NCBI GenBank assembly: GCA_030549495.1
Contig: JAUIRK010000148.1
Coordinates: forward strand, 62,001-126,000
Direction: 5' to 3'
Length of the DNA stretch: 64,000 nucleotides
From: Nectonema munidae
Taxonomy: Eukaryota > Nematomorpha > Nectonematoida > Nectonematidae
In this document: positions 10,409-21,251 of the stretch, piece by piece
Numbering within the stretch: the stretch's first letter is position 1
Layout: each line of letters starts with the position of its first letter
Notes under the pieces: model-generated
What the model was told of the DNA's origin: nothing
The model's input: the letters and a program-made list of their open reading frames with translations, nothing else
The model's database searches: none
Program-made: the position numbers and the translations under genes

Positions 10409-10449
10409 GGGTGCTGGCAGCTGGCCTGGTTAGGTCCATACCGGTTATC
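10341..10449 (-). pseudogene. Gag C-terminal fragment of unit 3, truncated
   Basis: Only the last ~36 codons of the third gag copy remain, including the Arg/Gly-rich tail. The sequence then breaks off at 10449/10450 into unrelated AT-rich repeat DNA, so this unit has no promoter repeat. Confidence 0.8.
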
Positions 10450-12059
10450 TACTTTTATTTAGATTAGATACAACCTTTATAAGGGATGCATTTTAAACTA
10501 AAGCTCCTTTCATTTGGACAAATTTTTATCTATATTATGTGATAATTTCTAACACAATTATAAAGCGACTCTACTCTCAGAATATAAATTTATTTGTAGA
10601 TTTTGAATTAATCAAACAAAATTTAAATGCGGGTTTGATTTAAAACTTTGATTCGAAAAAATATGTTTTGGATAAATATTATTTTTATTATTGTTTACTG
10701 CATTAAATTTAAGGAGATAAGGGATGCATTTTAAACTAAAGCTTTTTTCATTTGGACAAATTTTTACCTATATTCTGTGATAACCTATATTCTGTGATAA
10801 TTTCTAGCCCAATTATAAAGAGACTCTACTTTCAGAATCTAAATTTATTTGTATATTGAAGAAATATTTTTTCAGTATAAAGAGTTTAGAAAAATCTTCT
10901 CTAATATGTAATGATATATTCTCATCTAAATTTATTTGTATATTGAAGAAATATTTTTTCAGTATAAAGAGTTTAGAAAAATCTTCTCTAATATGTAATG
11001 ATATATTCTCATAACCTGTACGGTTGAACGCGGGTAGACAACTTGCGTGTTATCTCCAACCCGTATATTACGATGATTCTTCTCCAACCTGTATTCTACG
11101 ATGATTCATCAAAAAAATATATACTACGATGATTCATCTCCAACGGTATACTACGATGATTCTTCTCCAACCTGTATTCTAGTGGTTCTATTCCATGTAC
11201 AAATAACTAGGGAGACAATGTTCAACTTTCTGTTCACATTCTGCTAGATGTAAGATTTGATATACCTCATTCGGGGAGACGATGCTACATAAGTTACCGC
11301 GATAATTCATCTCCAACCTATATAATATATTTTATCAAATAATCAAAATAAAATTCTGTAATCAAAGAATCGAAAAATATTCTTTAAAAAATCAAAAAAT
11401 TAAATATGAGAGGTTTGGAAAAATAAATCTGAGAGGTTTAATTGCTATAATTTTATGACATTAAGCGAGAAAAATGCATTGAGTTGTGCAACAAGTTAAA
11501 GTTCATCGCTCACTTTGTAAATATAACATCACATCTGCACTTGCACTTGCACAATTTATTTGTAGATTTTTATAAAATAGTATTAGTTTTTCCATTTTTT
11601 TTATAAATTAACCTTCGTTTTTTTTATTGGTCAGTATAATCTTTTTCTAATAAATTTAAAATTAATTTTGAAGTGAAAAATGTAGATCGAATGTACAAGT
11701 TTTGTTGGATAATCGTAGTCCACTATTTATTTTTAGATTTTTATAAAATCATTTTAGTTTTCGGTTTTTTATATATTAACATTAGTTTTTTACTTCTTTT
11801 GAAGTGCGGGTTTGATTTACACTTTGATTCGAAAGAAATATGTTTTGGATAAATATTATTTTATTATTGTTTATTGCATATAAATTTTTAAAGAGAAGAT
11901 AAATAGATCAAAATATGTGTTTTAATCAATTTTTATCAATAAGTAATCTCATGAATTTATTTTTTTTCACTTTAATCCTAAAGTGAATTTCTATATTTTT
12001 ATAAAATAATTATAATTTTCGACATCCACATTGAAGAAATAATGAGTTTTGTTGGATAA
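10450..12059 (+). repeat. AT-rich 1.6-kb tandem repeat, unit A1
   Basis: Begins at TACTTTTATTTAGATT, directly at the junction with the GC-rich array, and ends where the same start recurs at 12060. It contains no gene. Inside are a duplicated ~80-bp block (about 10840-11010), a short minisatellite with CAACCTGTATACTACGATGA-like units (about 11050-11175) and a conserved stretch with GGGGAGACGATG. The same unit recurs at 12412, 16080 and, in rearranged form, at 28700, 32600 and 37450. It may be a non-autonomous element, but I see no diagnostic ends. Confidence 0.7.
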
Positions 12060-12411
12060 TCATAATCTACTTTTATTTAGATTAGATACAACCTTTATAA
12101 GGGATGCATTTTAAACTAAAGCTCCTTTCATTTGGACAAATTTTTATCTATATTATGTGATAATTTCTAACACAATTATAAAGCGACTCTACTCTCAGAA
12201 TCTAAATTTATTTGTAGATTTTGAATTAATCAACCAAAATTTAAATGCGGGTTTGATTTACACTTTGATTCGAAAAAATATGTTTTGGATAAATATTATT
12301 TTTATTTTTTTCACTTTAATCCTAAAGTGAATTTCTATATTTTTATAAAATAATTATAATTTTTGACATCCACATTGAAGAAATAATGAGTTTTGTTGGA
12401 TAATCATAATC
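12060..12411 (+). repeat. AT-rich tandem repeat, internally deleted unit A2
   Basis: It starts with the same ~240 bp as A1, jumps across most of the unit, and ends with the same tail (TTTTGTTGGATAATCATAA). It is a head-to-tail copy lacking about 1.25 kb. Confidence 0.65.
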
Positions 12412-14251
12412 TACTTTTATTTAGATTAGATACAACCTTTATAAGGGATGCATTTTAAACTAAAGCTCCTTTCATTTGGACAAATTTTTATCTATATTAT
12501 GTGATAATTTCTAACACAATTATAAAGCGACTCTACTCTCAGAATATAAATTTATTTGTAGATTTTGAATTAATCAAACAAAATTTAAATGCGGGTTTGA
12601 TTTAAAACTTTGATTCGAAAAAATATGTTTTGGATAAATATTATTTTTATTATTGTTTACTGCATTAAATTTAAGGAGATAAGGGATGCATTTTAAACTA
12701 AAGCTTTTTTCATTTGGACAAATTTTTACCTATATTCAGTGATAACCTATATTCTGTGATAATTTCTAGCCCAATTATAAAGCGACTCTACTTTCAGAAT
12801 CTAAATTTATTTGTATATTGAAGAAATATTTTTTCAGTATAAAGAGTTTAGAAAAATCTTCTCTAATATGTAATGATATATTCTCATCTAAATTTATTTG
12901 TATATTGAAGAAATATTTTTTCAGTATAAAGAGTTTAGAAAAATCTTCTCTAATATGTAATGATATATTCTCATAACCTGTACGGTTGAACGCGGGTAGA
13001 CAACTTGCGTGTTATCTCCAACCCGTATATTACGATAATTCTTCTCCAACCTGTATTCTACGATGATTCATCAAAAAAATATATACTACGATGATTCATC
13101 TCCAACCGGTATACTACGATGATTCTTCTCCAACCTGTATTCTACGATGGTTTCTATTCCATGTACAAATAACTAGGGAGACAATGTTCAACTTTCTGTT
13201 CACATTCTGCTAGATGTAAGATTTGATATACCTCATTCGGGGAGACGATGCTACATAAGTTACCGCGATAATTCATCTCCAACCTATATAATATATTTTA
13301 TCAAATAATCAAAATAAAATTCTGTAATCAAAGAATCGAAAAATATTCTTTAAAAAATCAAAAAATTAAATATGAGAGGTTTGGAAAAATAAATCTGAGA
13401 GGTTTAATTGCTATAATTTTATGACATTAAGCGAGAAAAATGCATTGAGTTGTGCAACAAGTTAAAGTTCATCGCTCACTTTGTAAATATAACATCACAT
13501 CTGCACTTGCACTTGCACAATTTATTTGTAGATTTTTATAAAATAGTATAAGTTTTTCCATTTTTTTTATAAATTAACCTTCGTTTTTTTTATTGGTCAG
13601 TATAATCTTTTTCTAATAAATTTAAAATTATTTTTGAAGTGAAAAATGTAGATCGAATGTACAAGTTTTGTTGGATAATCGTAGTCCACTATTTATTTTT
13701 AGATTTTTATAAAATCATTTTAGTTTTCAGTTTTTTATATATTAACATTAGTTTTTTACTTCTTTTGAAGTGCGGGTTTGATTTACACTTTGATTCGAAA
13801 AAAATATGTTTTGGATAAATATTATTTTATTATTGTTTATTGCATATAAATTTTTAAAGAGAAGATAAATAGATCAAAATATGTGTTTTAACCTTGGCTA
13901 TACGCACGAATATCCTTATAGCATGGTAGACGCACATATGGCAATTTACTCCATATGCTTTGTGATATGTAAAAACTATATAAAACAAAAATCAATACTC
14001 GAAATAAATGATGTATACATAAATGACCGATCGTATTTTAATAGATTTTACAAACACACTCTCACACAAGCACTGGTATGGAATCACTCGTATCACACTT
14101 GCACACGATCATAAGTTATACATTCACTTGCACACAATCACTCGTACATGTACATTCGTACATACAGACAATATTAGAAATACCACACGTGCACACGCAT
14201 ACGTTTTTTTCTTTCCATTCTCTTATTTTGTTTTGATTTACAACAGAGTTT

Positions 14252-15442
14252 ATGAATTTTATAATGGAATCGGATGCCTCTACTTCTCTTTCTGAAAGAT
14301 CTTCTTTTTTAAGCTTTTTTTCTGATGAAAGCTCTCAAAGTTCGGAATATGAAGAAGACATTGATGACAATTTAATTTGCCCAGATCAAATTGATTACCC
14401 TAATGATAAAATATCTGCTATAAGAAAGATTCATGATCATTTTTATCACACTTTTTCCAACTTTTGGACTTCAAATAAAGCCGTTACAATAGACGAGCAG
14501 TTGGTCAGCTTTAGAGGAGGTTGTAATATAAAGATATATGACCCTAAAAAGCCCGGCCATTATGGCCTTAAATTTTATCATCTAAATGATGCTGAAAGTT
14601 TTTATTTTCTCAAACCAGAAATTTACATCTCTGGTTTACCCAACAGAGAATATTTTTCTTCTAAGAACATCATCAAAAGATTTGTAACAGATGCAAATCA
14701 ACCTGATGGCTGTGGCCTTTATATAGATAGATTTTTTACGTCCCATGAAGTTGCAGAGTGGGGACTTTTAAAAAATATTACGATTTGTGGTACTGTTATG
14801 TCTTCTAGAAGATTTATTCCAAGAATTCTTCAGCCCTCTTATTTAAAATCTCTTCATCTAAATGAATGCGAATCCCGTATTGTTTATTCTCGTCAAGCTT
14901 CTCTTTCCGCCTATATTCCTCGTAAACATGCAAAACGCAATTTTAAAGTTGTTTACATTCTTTCATCTCAACACAGAAAAAAAGTCGAAATTTCTTCAGA
15001 GTATGATAAGCCTGAATCTCTAATAGAATACAACAAATACAAAGGCGGGGTCGACGTTGCGAATAGAATGGTCAAGCAATACCGGAGTTATAAACCTTGT
15101 AGAAGGTGGACTAGAGCAGCATTTGCAAACTATCTTGATATGAGTGCTCTAAATGCTTTCATCATTGCGAAGTTCAATGCGCCTGACGACTACCCATCAA
15201 TAAAAAGTAGTGGAAGAAAAATATTTATAAAACAATTGGCTATGCATTTGAGTGAGGAGTCCATGAAAATCAGATCCCAAACCCCTCAAGTGAATCTGAA
15301 GACAAAAAATATTTTAAGTTTTTACGGATTTCACCAGGTTGACAGCTTAGAAACATCGAGTAGCCGAGGTTTCTGCAATATTTGTAAGCCCAAAAAAAGC
15401 AGAACAACGCGAAAGTGTAAAAAATGCCTTTTTTATGTGTAA
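14252..15442 (+). CDS. piggyBac-family transposase, N-terminally shortened
   Basis: An uninterrupted 396-residue ORF (alternative ATG at 14264). An acidic Ser-rich N terminus (residues 7-40) leads straight into the DDE core. The three catalytic Asp are visible: TIDEQLVSFRGG (D81), LYIDRFFTS (D159) and NKYKGGVDVANRM (D268). RRW and the C-terminal cysteine-rich tail (FCNICKP...CKKC, residues 374-392) follow, the latter typical of the family's DNA-binding ring-like domain. Typical piggyBac transposases are near 550-600 residues with the first Asp far further in, so about 150-190 residues ahead of the core are missing without loss of frame. It is thus probably inactive or altered, although the catalytic residues remain. 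Loss could be an internal deletion or an unrecognised upstream exon. Confidence 0.88.
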   Translation: MNFIMESDASTSLSERSSFLSFFSDESSQSSEYEEDIDDNLICPDQIDYPNDKISAIRKIHDHFYHTFSNFWTSNKAVTIDEQLVSFRGGCNIKIYDPKKPGHYGLKFYHLNDAESFYFLKPEIYISGLPNREYFSSKNIIKRFVTDANQPDGCGLYIDRFFTSHEVAEWGLLKNITICGTVMSSRRFIPRILQPSYLKSLHLNECESRIVYSRQASLSAYIPRKHAKRNFKVVYILSSQHRKKVEISSEYDKPESLIEYNKYKGGVDVANRMVKQYRSYKPCRRWTRAAFANYLDMSALNAFIIAKFNAPDDYPSIKSSGRKIFIKQLAMHLSEESMKIRSQTPQVNLKTKNILSFYGFHQVDSLETSSSRGFCNICKPKKSRTTRKCKKCLFYV

Positions 15443-15520
15443 AAATCACACGAAATTAATCTGCGAAAATTGTATATGATTTTTTTTCTTCTTTGTAAAT
15501 AAATTTATTTATATCATGTC

Positions 15521-15860
15521 CAAAATATATTTTTTCTTTAAAAATTTAACGCCATCTATAAAGTTTAAGTCAAAAAATGGTTTTTTAAAAATAATTTGAA
15601 AAAAGTTTTTCAGATAATAATTTTAGACATATTTCATAAAAAAAATCATAAAATTGATTAAATTTACATGCTAATTAAAAAATATATCATCTCAAAATGT
15701 ATTTTTCTTAAAAAATTTAACGCCATCTATAAAGTTTAAGTCAAAAAAATGGTTTTTCAAAAATAATTTGAAAAAAGTTTTTCAGATGATAATTTTAGAC
15801 ATATTTCATAAAAGATCATAAAATTGATTAAATTTACATGCCAATTAAAAAATTACGATA
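15521..15860 (+). repeat. ~175-bp tandem duplication in the piggyBac 3' region
   Basis: Two adjacent copies of a non-coding block containing AACGCCATCTATAAAGTTTA (one near 15548, one near 15719), differing by a few bases and short indels. It lies between the transposase stop and the right terminal repeat. Confidence 0.7.
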
Positions 15861-16079
15861 ATGAAAAAATTTTACGCTATCGAGTTTTTAAATATTAGTG
15901 TGGAGTAAATTGCCATATGTGCGTATAGCGAAGGTTAATCAATTTTTATCAATAAGTAATCTCATGAATTTATTTTTTTTTCACTTTAATCCTAAAGTGA
16001 ATTTCTATATTTTTATAAAATAATTATAATTTTCGACATCCACATTGAAGAAATAATGAGTTTTGTTGGATAATCATAG

Positions 16080-17165
16080 TCTACTTTTATTGAGATTAGA
16101 TACAATCTTTATATAGATGCATTTTAAACTAAAGCTCCTTTCATTTGGACAAATTTTTACCTATATTATGTGATAATTTCTAACACAATTATAAAGCGAC
16201 TCTACTCTCAGAATCTAAATTTATTTGTAGATTTTGAATTAATCAACCAAAATTTAAATGCGGGTTTGATTTACACTTTGATTCGAAAAAATATGTTTTG
16301 GATAAATATTATTTTTATTATTGTTTACTGCATTAAATTTAAGGAGATAAGGGATGCATTTTAAACTAAAGCTTTTTTCATTTGGACAAATTTTTACCTA
16401 TATTCTGTGACAATTTCCAGCCCAATTATAAAGCGACTCTACTTTCAGAATCTAAATTTATTTGTATATTGAAGAAATATTTTTTCCGTATAAAGAGTTT
16501 AGAAAACTCTTCTCTAATATGTAATGATATATTCTCATCTAAATTTATTTGTATATTGAAGAAATATTTTTTCAGTATAAAGAGTTTAGAAAACTCTTCT
16601 CTAATATGTAATGATATATTCTCATAACCTGTACGGTTGAACGCGGGTAGACAACTTGCGTGTTATCTCCAACCCGTATATTACGATGATTTTTCTCCAA
16701 CCTGTATTCTACGATGATTCATCTCCAAACTATATACTACAATGATTCATCTCCAACCTGTATACTACGATGATTCATCTTTAACCTGTATACTACGATG
16801 ATTCATCTTCAACCTGTATACTACGATGGTTTCTATTCCATGTACAAATAACTAGGGAGACAATGTTCAACTTTCTGTTCACATTCTGCTAGATGTAAGA
16901 TTTGATATACCTCATTCGGGGAGACGATGCTACATAAGTTACCGCGATAATTCATTTATCAAATAATCAAAATAAAATTCTGTAATCAAAGAATCGAAAA
17001 ATATTCTTTAAAAAATCAAAAAATTAAATATGAGAGGTTTGGAAAAATAAATCTGAAAGGTTTAATTGCTATAATTTTATGACATTAAGCGAGAAAAATG
17101 CAGAATTGTGCAACAAGTTAAAGTTCATCGCTCACTTTGTAAATATGACATCACATCTGCACTTG
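16080..17165 (+). repeat. AT-rich tandem repeat unit A4, 3'-truncated and diverged
   Basis: Same order of blocks as A1 and A3, including the duplicated ~80-bp block (16450-16625) and an expanded minisatellite with about six 28-bp units (16675-16830). It ends in the CACTTGCAC region and then leaves the family consensus. Confidence 0.65.
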
Positions 17166-18730
17166 CACATGCACTTGCATAGAAGGCGTGAATGAGAAAA
17201 AATATTCCTGTTCAACATGCGTGCTTGCAAAACGAAGAAAAGGCGTTAGGATCAAAGTGTTAGAGAAACCCCATTGATTGTAGCAATCGGACTATGATTA
17301 GTCCCGTGCGACGATTCGGCGCAACCGAGAGCAAATATGGCATTGATGATTCAAAAACGCAAGCGTCATACAACACAAAAACGCAAGCGTCATAATCTGT
17401 TAGCAAATATGGTATTGATGATACAACATAAAAACCCAAGCAACTCCAGCAACTGTTTTTCTTATTTCGTTAATTTTGTCATCGAGATTCTGGACTGATA
17501 ACTCAATGTAATTCACTGCCTTCATTTATTTGTATACATGATAAGCGTCAGAGGAGGTGTAACTATGACTGTCACTCATTCTATTTTCTCTCTCCAGCAA
17601 CTGTTTTTCTTATTTCGAATTTTGTCATCGAGATTCTGGACTGATAACTCAATGTAATTCACTGCCTTCATTTATTTGTATACATGATAAGCATCAGAGG
17701 AGGTGTAACTATGACTGTCACTCATTCTATTTTCTCTATCATTAGTGATAAAGAGAGATAAACGATTCTTTCGCGATTTCGATATCTCTCACATTCATTT
17801 GCACTCTTCCTCGTTTTACTTATTCACACGTAATTTTTATAAATTCTTTTACACCAAAGTAGCCCAAACATGTTTTACATAGCTAGCTCAAGAAATCTAT
17901 CTTAAGGGATTGACTCATTGAGAGATACGTTTAATCTTCCGACATATGAAATCAGGTGCTCTAAAATTAGGTCCTAATACTGTAAACGCCCGATAATTAG
18001 AAGATTAGACTCATTGCTGATTAAATTATTGCAGATTTGTCTTACTGATAATTAAAAATTTTCTGTTTGATATTGACTTTGAACTAATTTAGTTACTTGA
18101 TATAAACTTTTTATCCAAGCCTTTTTTAAAATTAAATTTGGAGCCCAAATTTGTTTTACTTAGCTAGCTCAAGAACTCAGTTGAATAGCAGTTAAGAGAT
18201 TGACTCATTGAGAGATACGTTTAATCTTTCGACATGAGATCAGGTTCTCTTAAAGTAGGTCCTGATACTGTTAACGCCCGATAATTTCAAGATTAATAGC
18301 AATTAAGAGATTGACTCATTGAGAGATACGTTTAATCTTTCGACATGAGATCAGGTTTAGACTCATTGCTGATTAAATTATTGCAGATTCATCTTAGTGA
18401 TAATTAAAAAATTTCTTTTTGATATTGACTTTGAACTAATTAAGTTACTTGATATAAATTTTTTATCCAAGGATTTTTTTTTTAAAAAAATTGGTTTTTT
18501 ACTTTGCGGTTCTGTCAATCAAAAAATTTCAAAGACAAATTATTGGCTGTTGTGATTTTCGATCAAACTATACATTAGTAAACTATCATAGTATAAAGAT
18601 TAAGAAAAATATTTTTATATATTTCAAATTTAATTAGAGTACATTAACTATATTTTGATAAAGATAGATTTAATTTACATTCAGTAAATAAAAAAATTAG
18701 AATTTTTTTTATATATTTCAAATTTGCGAA
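17166..18730. repeat. Repeat debris including a 148-bp tandem duplication
   Basis: No gene seen. 17444-17591 is repeated at 17592-17738 (CTCCAGCAACTGTTTTTCTT start). From about 17925 a block starting GACTCATTGAGAGATACG recurs at about 18200, 18310, 19300, 20155 and 20635 with internal deletions, each followed by a conserved AT-rich tail. Confidence 0.55.
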
Positions 18731-18850
18731 TGTTCATATCATTTGGGTAAATAAAGTTATATTGGTGTACCCAATGATCATAAATTCCATTATTATAGTT
18801 AGAAATGTTCCTTTAAGCAGGCCATCCGTCAGAAACAATAATGGATCTTT
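18731..18850 (-). pseudogene. Merlin/ISXO2-like transposase scrap 1
   Basis: A short partial duplicate of the fragment at 18880-19075. Read on the minus strand it includes the SDG-WPAY segment (around 18805-18835) and the HWVHQH segment. It is too short and frameshifted to be functional. Confidence 0.4.
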
Positions 18851-18879
18851 ATATAATTTGTGTAAGAGTTGTTTCGCTT

Positions 18880-19075
18880 CTACAACAAAGTTATGTTGGT
18901 GTACCCAATGATCATAAATTCCATTATTATAGTTAATGTTCCTGTAAGCAGGCCATCCGTCAGAAACAATAATGGATCTTTACATTTCTTACTAATTCTT
19001 TCAATTGCTCCAAACACCCAATGACCTTCTCTCCAAATACCTTTATGATATTTTCTATGAAAAAACATGCTTTTA
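18880..19075 (-). pseudogene. Merlin/ISXO2-like transposase fragment
   Basis: On the minus strand one frame reads KYHKGIWREGHWVFGAIERI, and after a one-base shift another reads SDGWPAYRNI followed by NGIYDHWVHQHNFVVEA. WVFGAIER, SDGWPAY and a following His/Asn-rich segment are the order I know from ISXO2-like DDE transposases, the Merlin superfamily in animals. Only ~65 codons remain and the frame is broken. Two further scraps of the same sequence lie at 18731-18850 and 20519-20625. I infer a dead DNA transposon whose pieces were copied with the surrounding repeats. Confidence 0.55.
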
Positions 19076-20518
19076 TCAATTTCTATTGTTTATACTATAT
19101 TTCTACATTTACTGATTGTAAATCAGAGTCTCTTAGATTTTTATTTTTTTTCAAAATTTTAGATTCATTATTTTTTTCTCATAATTTTAAATTCATAATT
19201 CTAAAATTTATAATTTATTTTTTAAACTATATTTCTACATTTACTGATTGTAAATCAGAGTCTCTTAGGATGTAATAAACGATACATTTATTAAAGATTT
19301 GAGATACGTTTAATCTTCCGACATATGAAATCAGGTGCTCTTAAAGTAGGTCCTGATACTGTAAACGCCCGATAATAATTAAAAGATTAGACTCATTGTT
19401 GATTAAATTATCGCAGATTCGTCTAAATGATAATTAAAAGTTTTCTTTTTGATATTGACTTTGAACTAATTTAGTTACTTGATATAAACTTTTTATCCAA
19501 GGCTTTTTTTTAAAAAAAAATTTAGTTTTTTACTTTACGGTTCTGTCAATCAAAAAATTTAAATAAAAATTATTGGCTGTTGTGATGTCAATCAAACTAT
19601 ACATCAGTACACTCTATTATTGTTGATTAAATTATCGCAGATTTGTCTTACTGATAATTAAAAGTTTTCTTTTTGATATTGACTTTGAACTAATTTAGTT
19701 ACTTGATATAAACTTTTTATCCAAGGCTTTTTTTAAAAAAAAATTTAGTTTTTTACTTTACGGTTCTGTCAATCAAAAAATTTAAATAAAAATTATTAGC
19801 TGTTGTGATGTCAATCAAACTATACATCAGTACACTCTATTTCGTGAAATAAAAACCAGAAGTTTTAATTTAACCTGTTAACGTATTCCTGTTTTTAAAT
19901 TCAATTTTATATTATAGTATAGATTCGGTAATCTTTTACTTTACAGTTCCGTCAATCAAAAAATCAAAGACAAATTATTGGCTGATATAAAATATATATT
20001 TTATTTCTGTTAAATACTTGAGGTTACATAATTCCTTCAAAGACTTTAAAAACAAAGTGAAGCCAAAAAAATTATTAATGTATAGTTTTATTAAATTTTA
20101 AAAATCCAATTCGTGAAAAAACCATAAGTTACAATTTAACCTGTTTAATTATTATTGACTCATTGAGAGATACGTTTAATCTTCCGACATATGAAATCAG
20201 GTGCTCTTAAAGTAGGTCCTGATACTGTAAACGCCCGATAATTAGAGGATTAGACTCATTGTTGATTAAATTATCGCAGATTCGTCTTACTGATAATTAA
20301 AAGTTTTCTTTTTGATATTGACTTTGAACTAATTATCAAACTATACATCAGTACACTATCATAATATAGAGATTAAGAAAAATCTTTTTATATATTTCAA
20401 ATTTAATTAGAATACATTAACTATATTTTGATAAAGATCTTAGATTTAATTTACATTAATATCATGTCAATAAATAAAAATATTAGAGTTTTTTTTTATA
20501 GATTTCAAATTTGTGAAT
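19076..20518. repeat. AT-rich repeat debris
   Basis: No gene. Two further copies of the GACTCATTGAGAGATACG block and its tail are found here, with a ~200-bp direct duplication (about 19,390-19,600 versus 19,615-19,830). The motif CATTTACTGATTGTAAATCAGAGTC occurs twice near 19105 and 19235. Confidence 0.5.
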
Positions 20519-20625
20519 GTTCATATCATTTGGGTAAACAAAGTTATGTTGGTGTACCCAATGATCATAAATTTCATTATTATAGTTAGAAATGTTCCTG
20601 TAAGCAGGTCCTCCGTCAGATCTAT
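20519..20625 (-). pseudogene. Merlin/ISXO2-like transposase scrap 3
   Basis: Third copy of the HWVHQH/WPAY region, diverged (TCCTCCGTCAGA replaces CCATCCGTCAGA), without a usable frame. Confidence 0.35.
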
Positions 20626-21251
20626 CTTAAGGGATTGACTCATTGAGAGGTGCGTTTAATCTTTCGACATATGAAATCAGGTGCTTACCTGAATTTAATC
20701 TGATTTACTCATTGTAAACCAGAGTCTTTTAGGTTGTAATAAACGATACATTTATTGTAAACAATACATTTATTGAAGACTTATTAAAAAACAATTATTA
20801 ATAATTTCTAATTTTTAAAGCAATTTTATATTGTAGTATAGATTCAGTAATCTTTTACTTTACAGTTCCGTCAATCAAAAAATCTCAGACAAATTATTGG
20901 CTGTTATAAAATACATACTTTATTTCTGTTAAATACTTGAGGTTACATAATTCCTCAAAAATTTTTAAAAACAAATTGAAGCCAAAAAAATTATTAATGT
21001 ATAGTTTAATTTTTTATACATTTGATAAATTTTAAAAGATTTGGTGTCGTATGAATGTATATATTTATAAAATAATAAGAATGACAGATTAATATTTTTT
21101 AGAATAGCATTTTAACAAAATTTTATTAACTATTTTTTTAGAAAACCAAAAAATACTACTACTATTTTCGTAAGTTAACATCTAATTATTTTTTGTAATT
21201 TAACATTTTAATTTTTAGATTAATTTGTCTAAAAAAATTAAATTTTGCACT
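20626..21251. other. AT-rich DNA upstream of the Helitron gene
   Basis: It contains one more copy of the GACTCATTGAGAG block (20636) and simple AT-rich DNA. I could not identify a Helitron 5' end (TC) or a clear promoter. Confidence 0.4.

Larger units (their letters stand above)
1..10449 (-). mobile_element. Tandem array of a GC-rich RT-RNase H retroelement without integrase
   Basis: About 2.4 head-to-tail units read on the minus strand: gag at 2564-1749 and again at 6858-6043 (4294 bp apart), pol after each, and a third unit cut off inside gag at 10449. Each unit has gag, pol (Pro-rich N terminus, RT, RNase H), a ~240-bp direct repeat containing the pol stop, a 249-bp spacer with AATAAA signals, then the same direct repeat again before the next gag. 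The units are nearly identical, so the duplication is recent. I see no aspartic protease, DDE integrase or tyrosine recombinase in the 4.3-kb period. GC content is far above the rest of the window. The RT/RNase H motifs look closest to hepadnavirus-like or DIRS-like enzymes, but the clade is not settled by eye. Confidence 0.85.
13892..15934 (+). mobile_element. piggyBac-type DNA transposon with TTAA duplication
   Basis: Flanked by TTAA at 13888-13891 and 15935-15938. Terminal inverted repeats are CCTTGGCTATACGCAC on the left and CCTTCGCTATACGCAC on the right (inverse strand), one mismatch in 16. A second inverted motif, GCACATATGGCAATTTACTC, directly continues the right terminal repeat but on the left is displaced inward by about 24 bp. 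Asymmetric spacing of an internal repeat is a piggyBac trait. The paralogous repeat at 11922 shows an empty site, which confirms the insertion. The element carries one transposase ORF and a ~175-bp tandem duplication near its right end. Confidence 0.9.
12412..16079 (+). repeat. AT-rich tandem repeat unit A3, split by piggyBac
   Basis: A near-identical copy of A1 whose tail is interrupted at TTAA (13888-13891) by a 2.04-kb piggyBac element and resumes at 15939. Without the insert it is about 1.6 kb. A1 at 11922-11925 shows the uninterrupted target. Confidence 0.75.

Noticed and set aside
1-10449. Bacterial or vector contamination as a source of the GC-rich DNA.
   Set aside because: It encodes a eukaryotic-type retroelement with a TATA box and AATAAA signals, and AT-rich relatives exist in the same window.
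13881-14114. A 77-codon frame across the left piggyBac end.
   Set aside because: It spans the TTAA junction of host repeat and transposon, so it cannot be an evolved gene.
16382-16627. An 81-codon frame with an internal duplication.
   Set aside because: It is the duplicated ~80-bp block of the AT-rich repeat; copies at 10,840 and 12,800 do not keep the frame.
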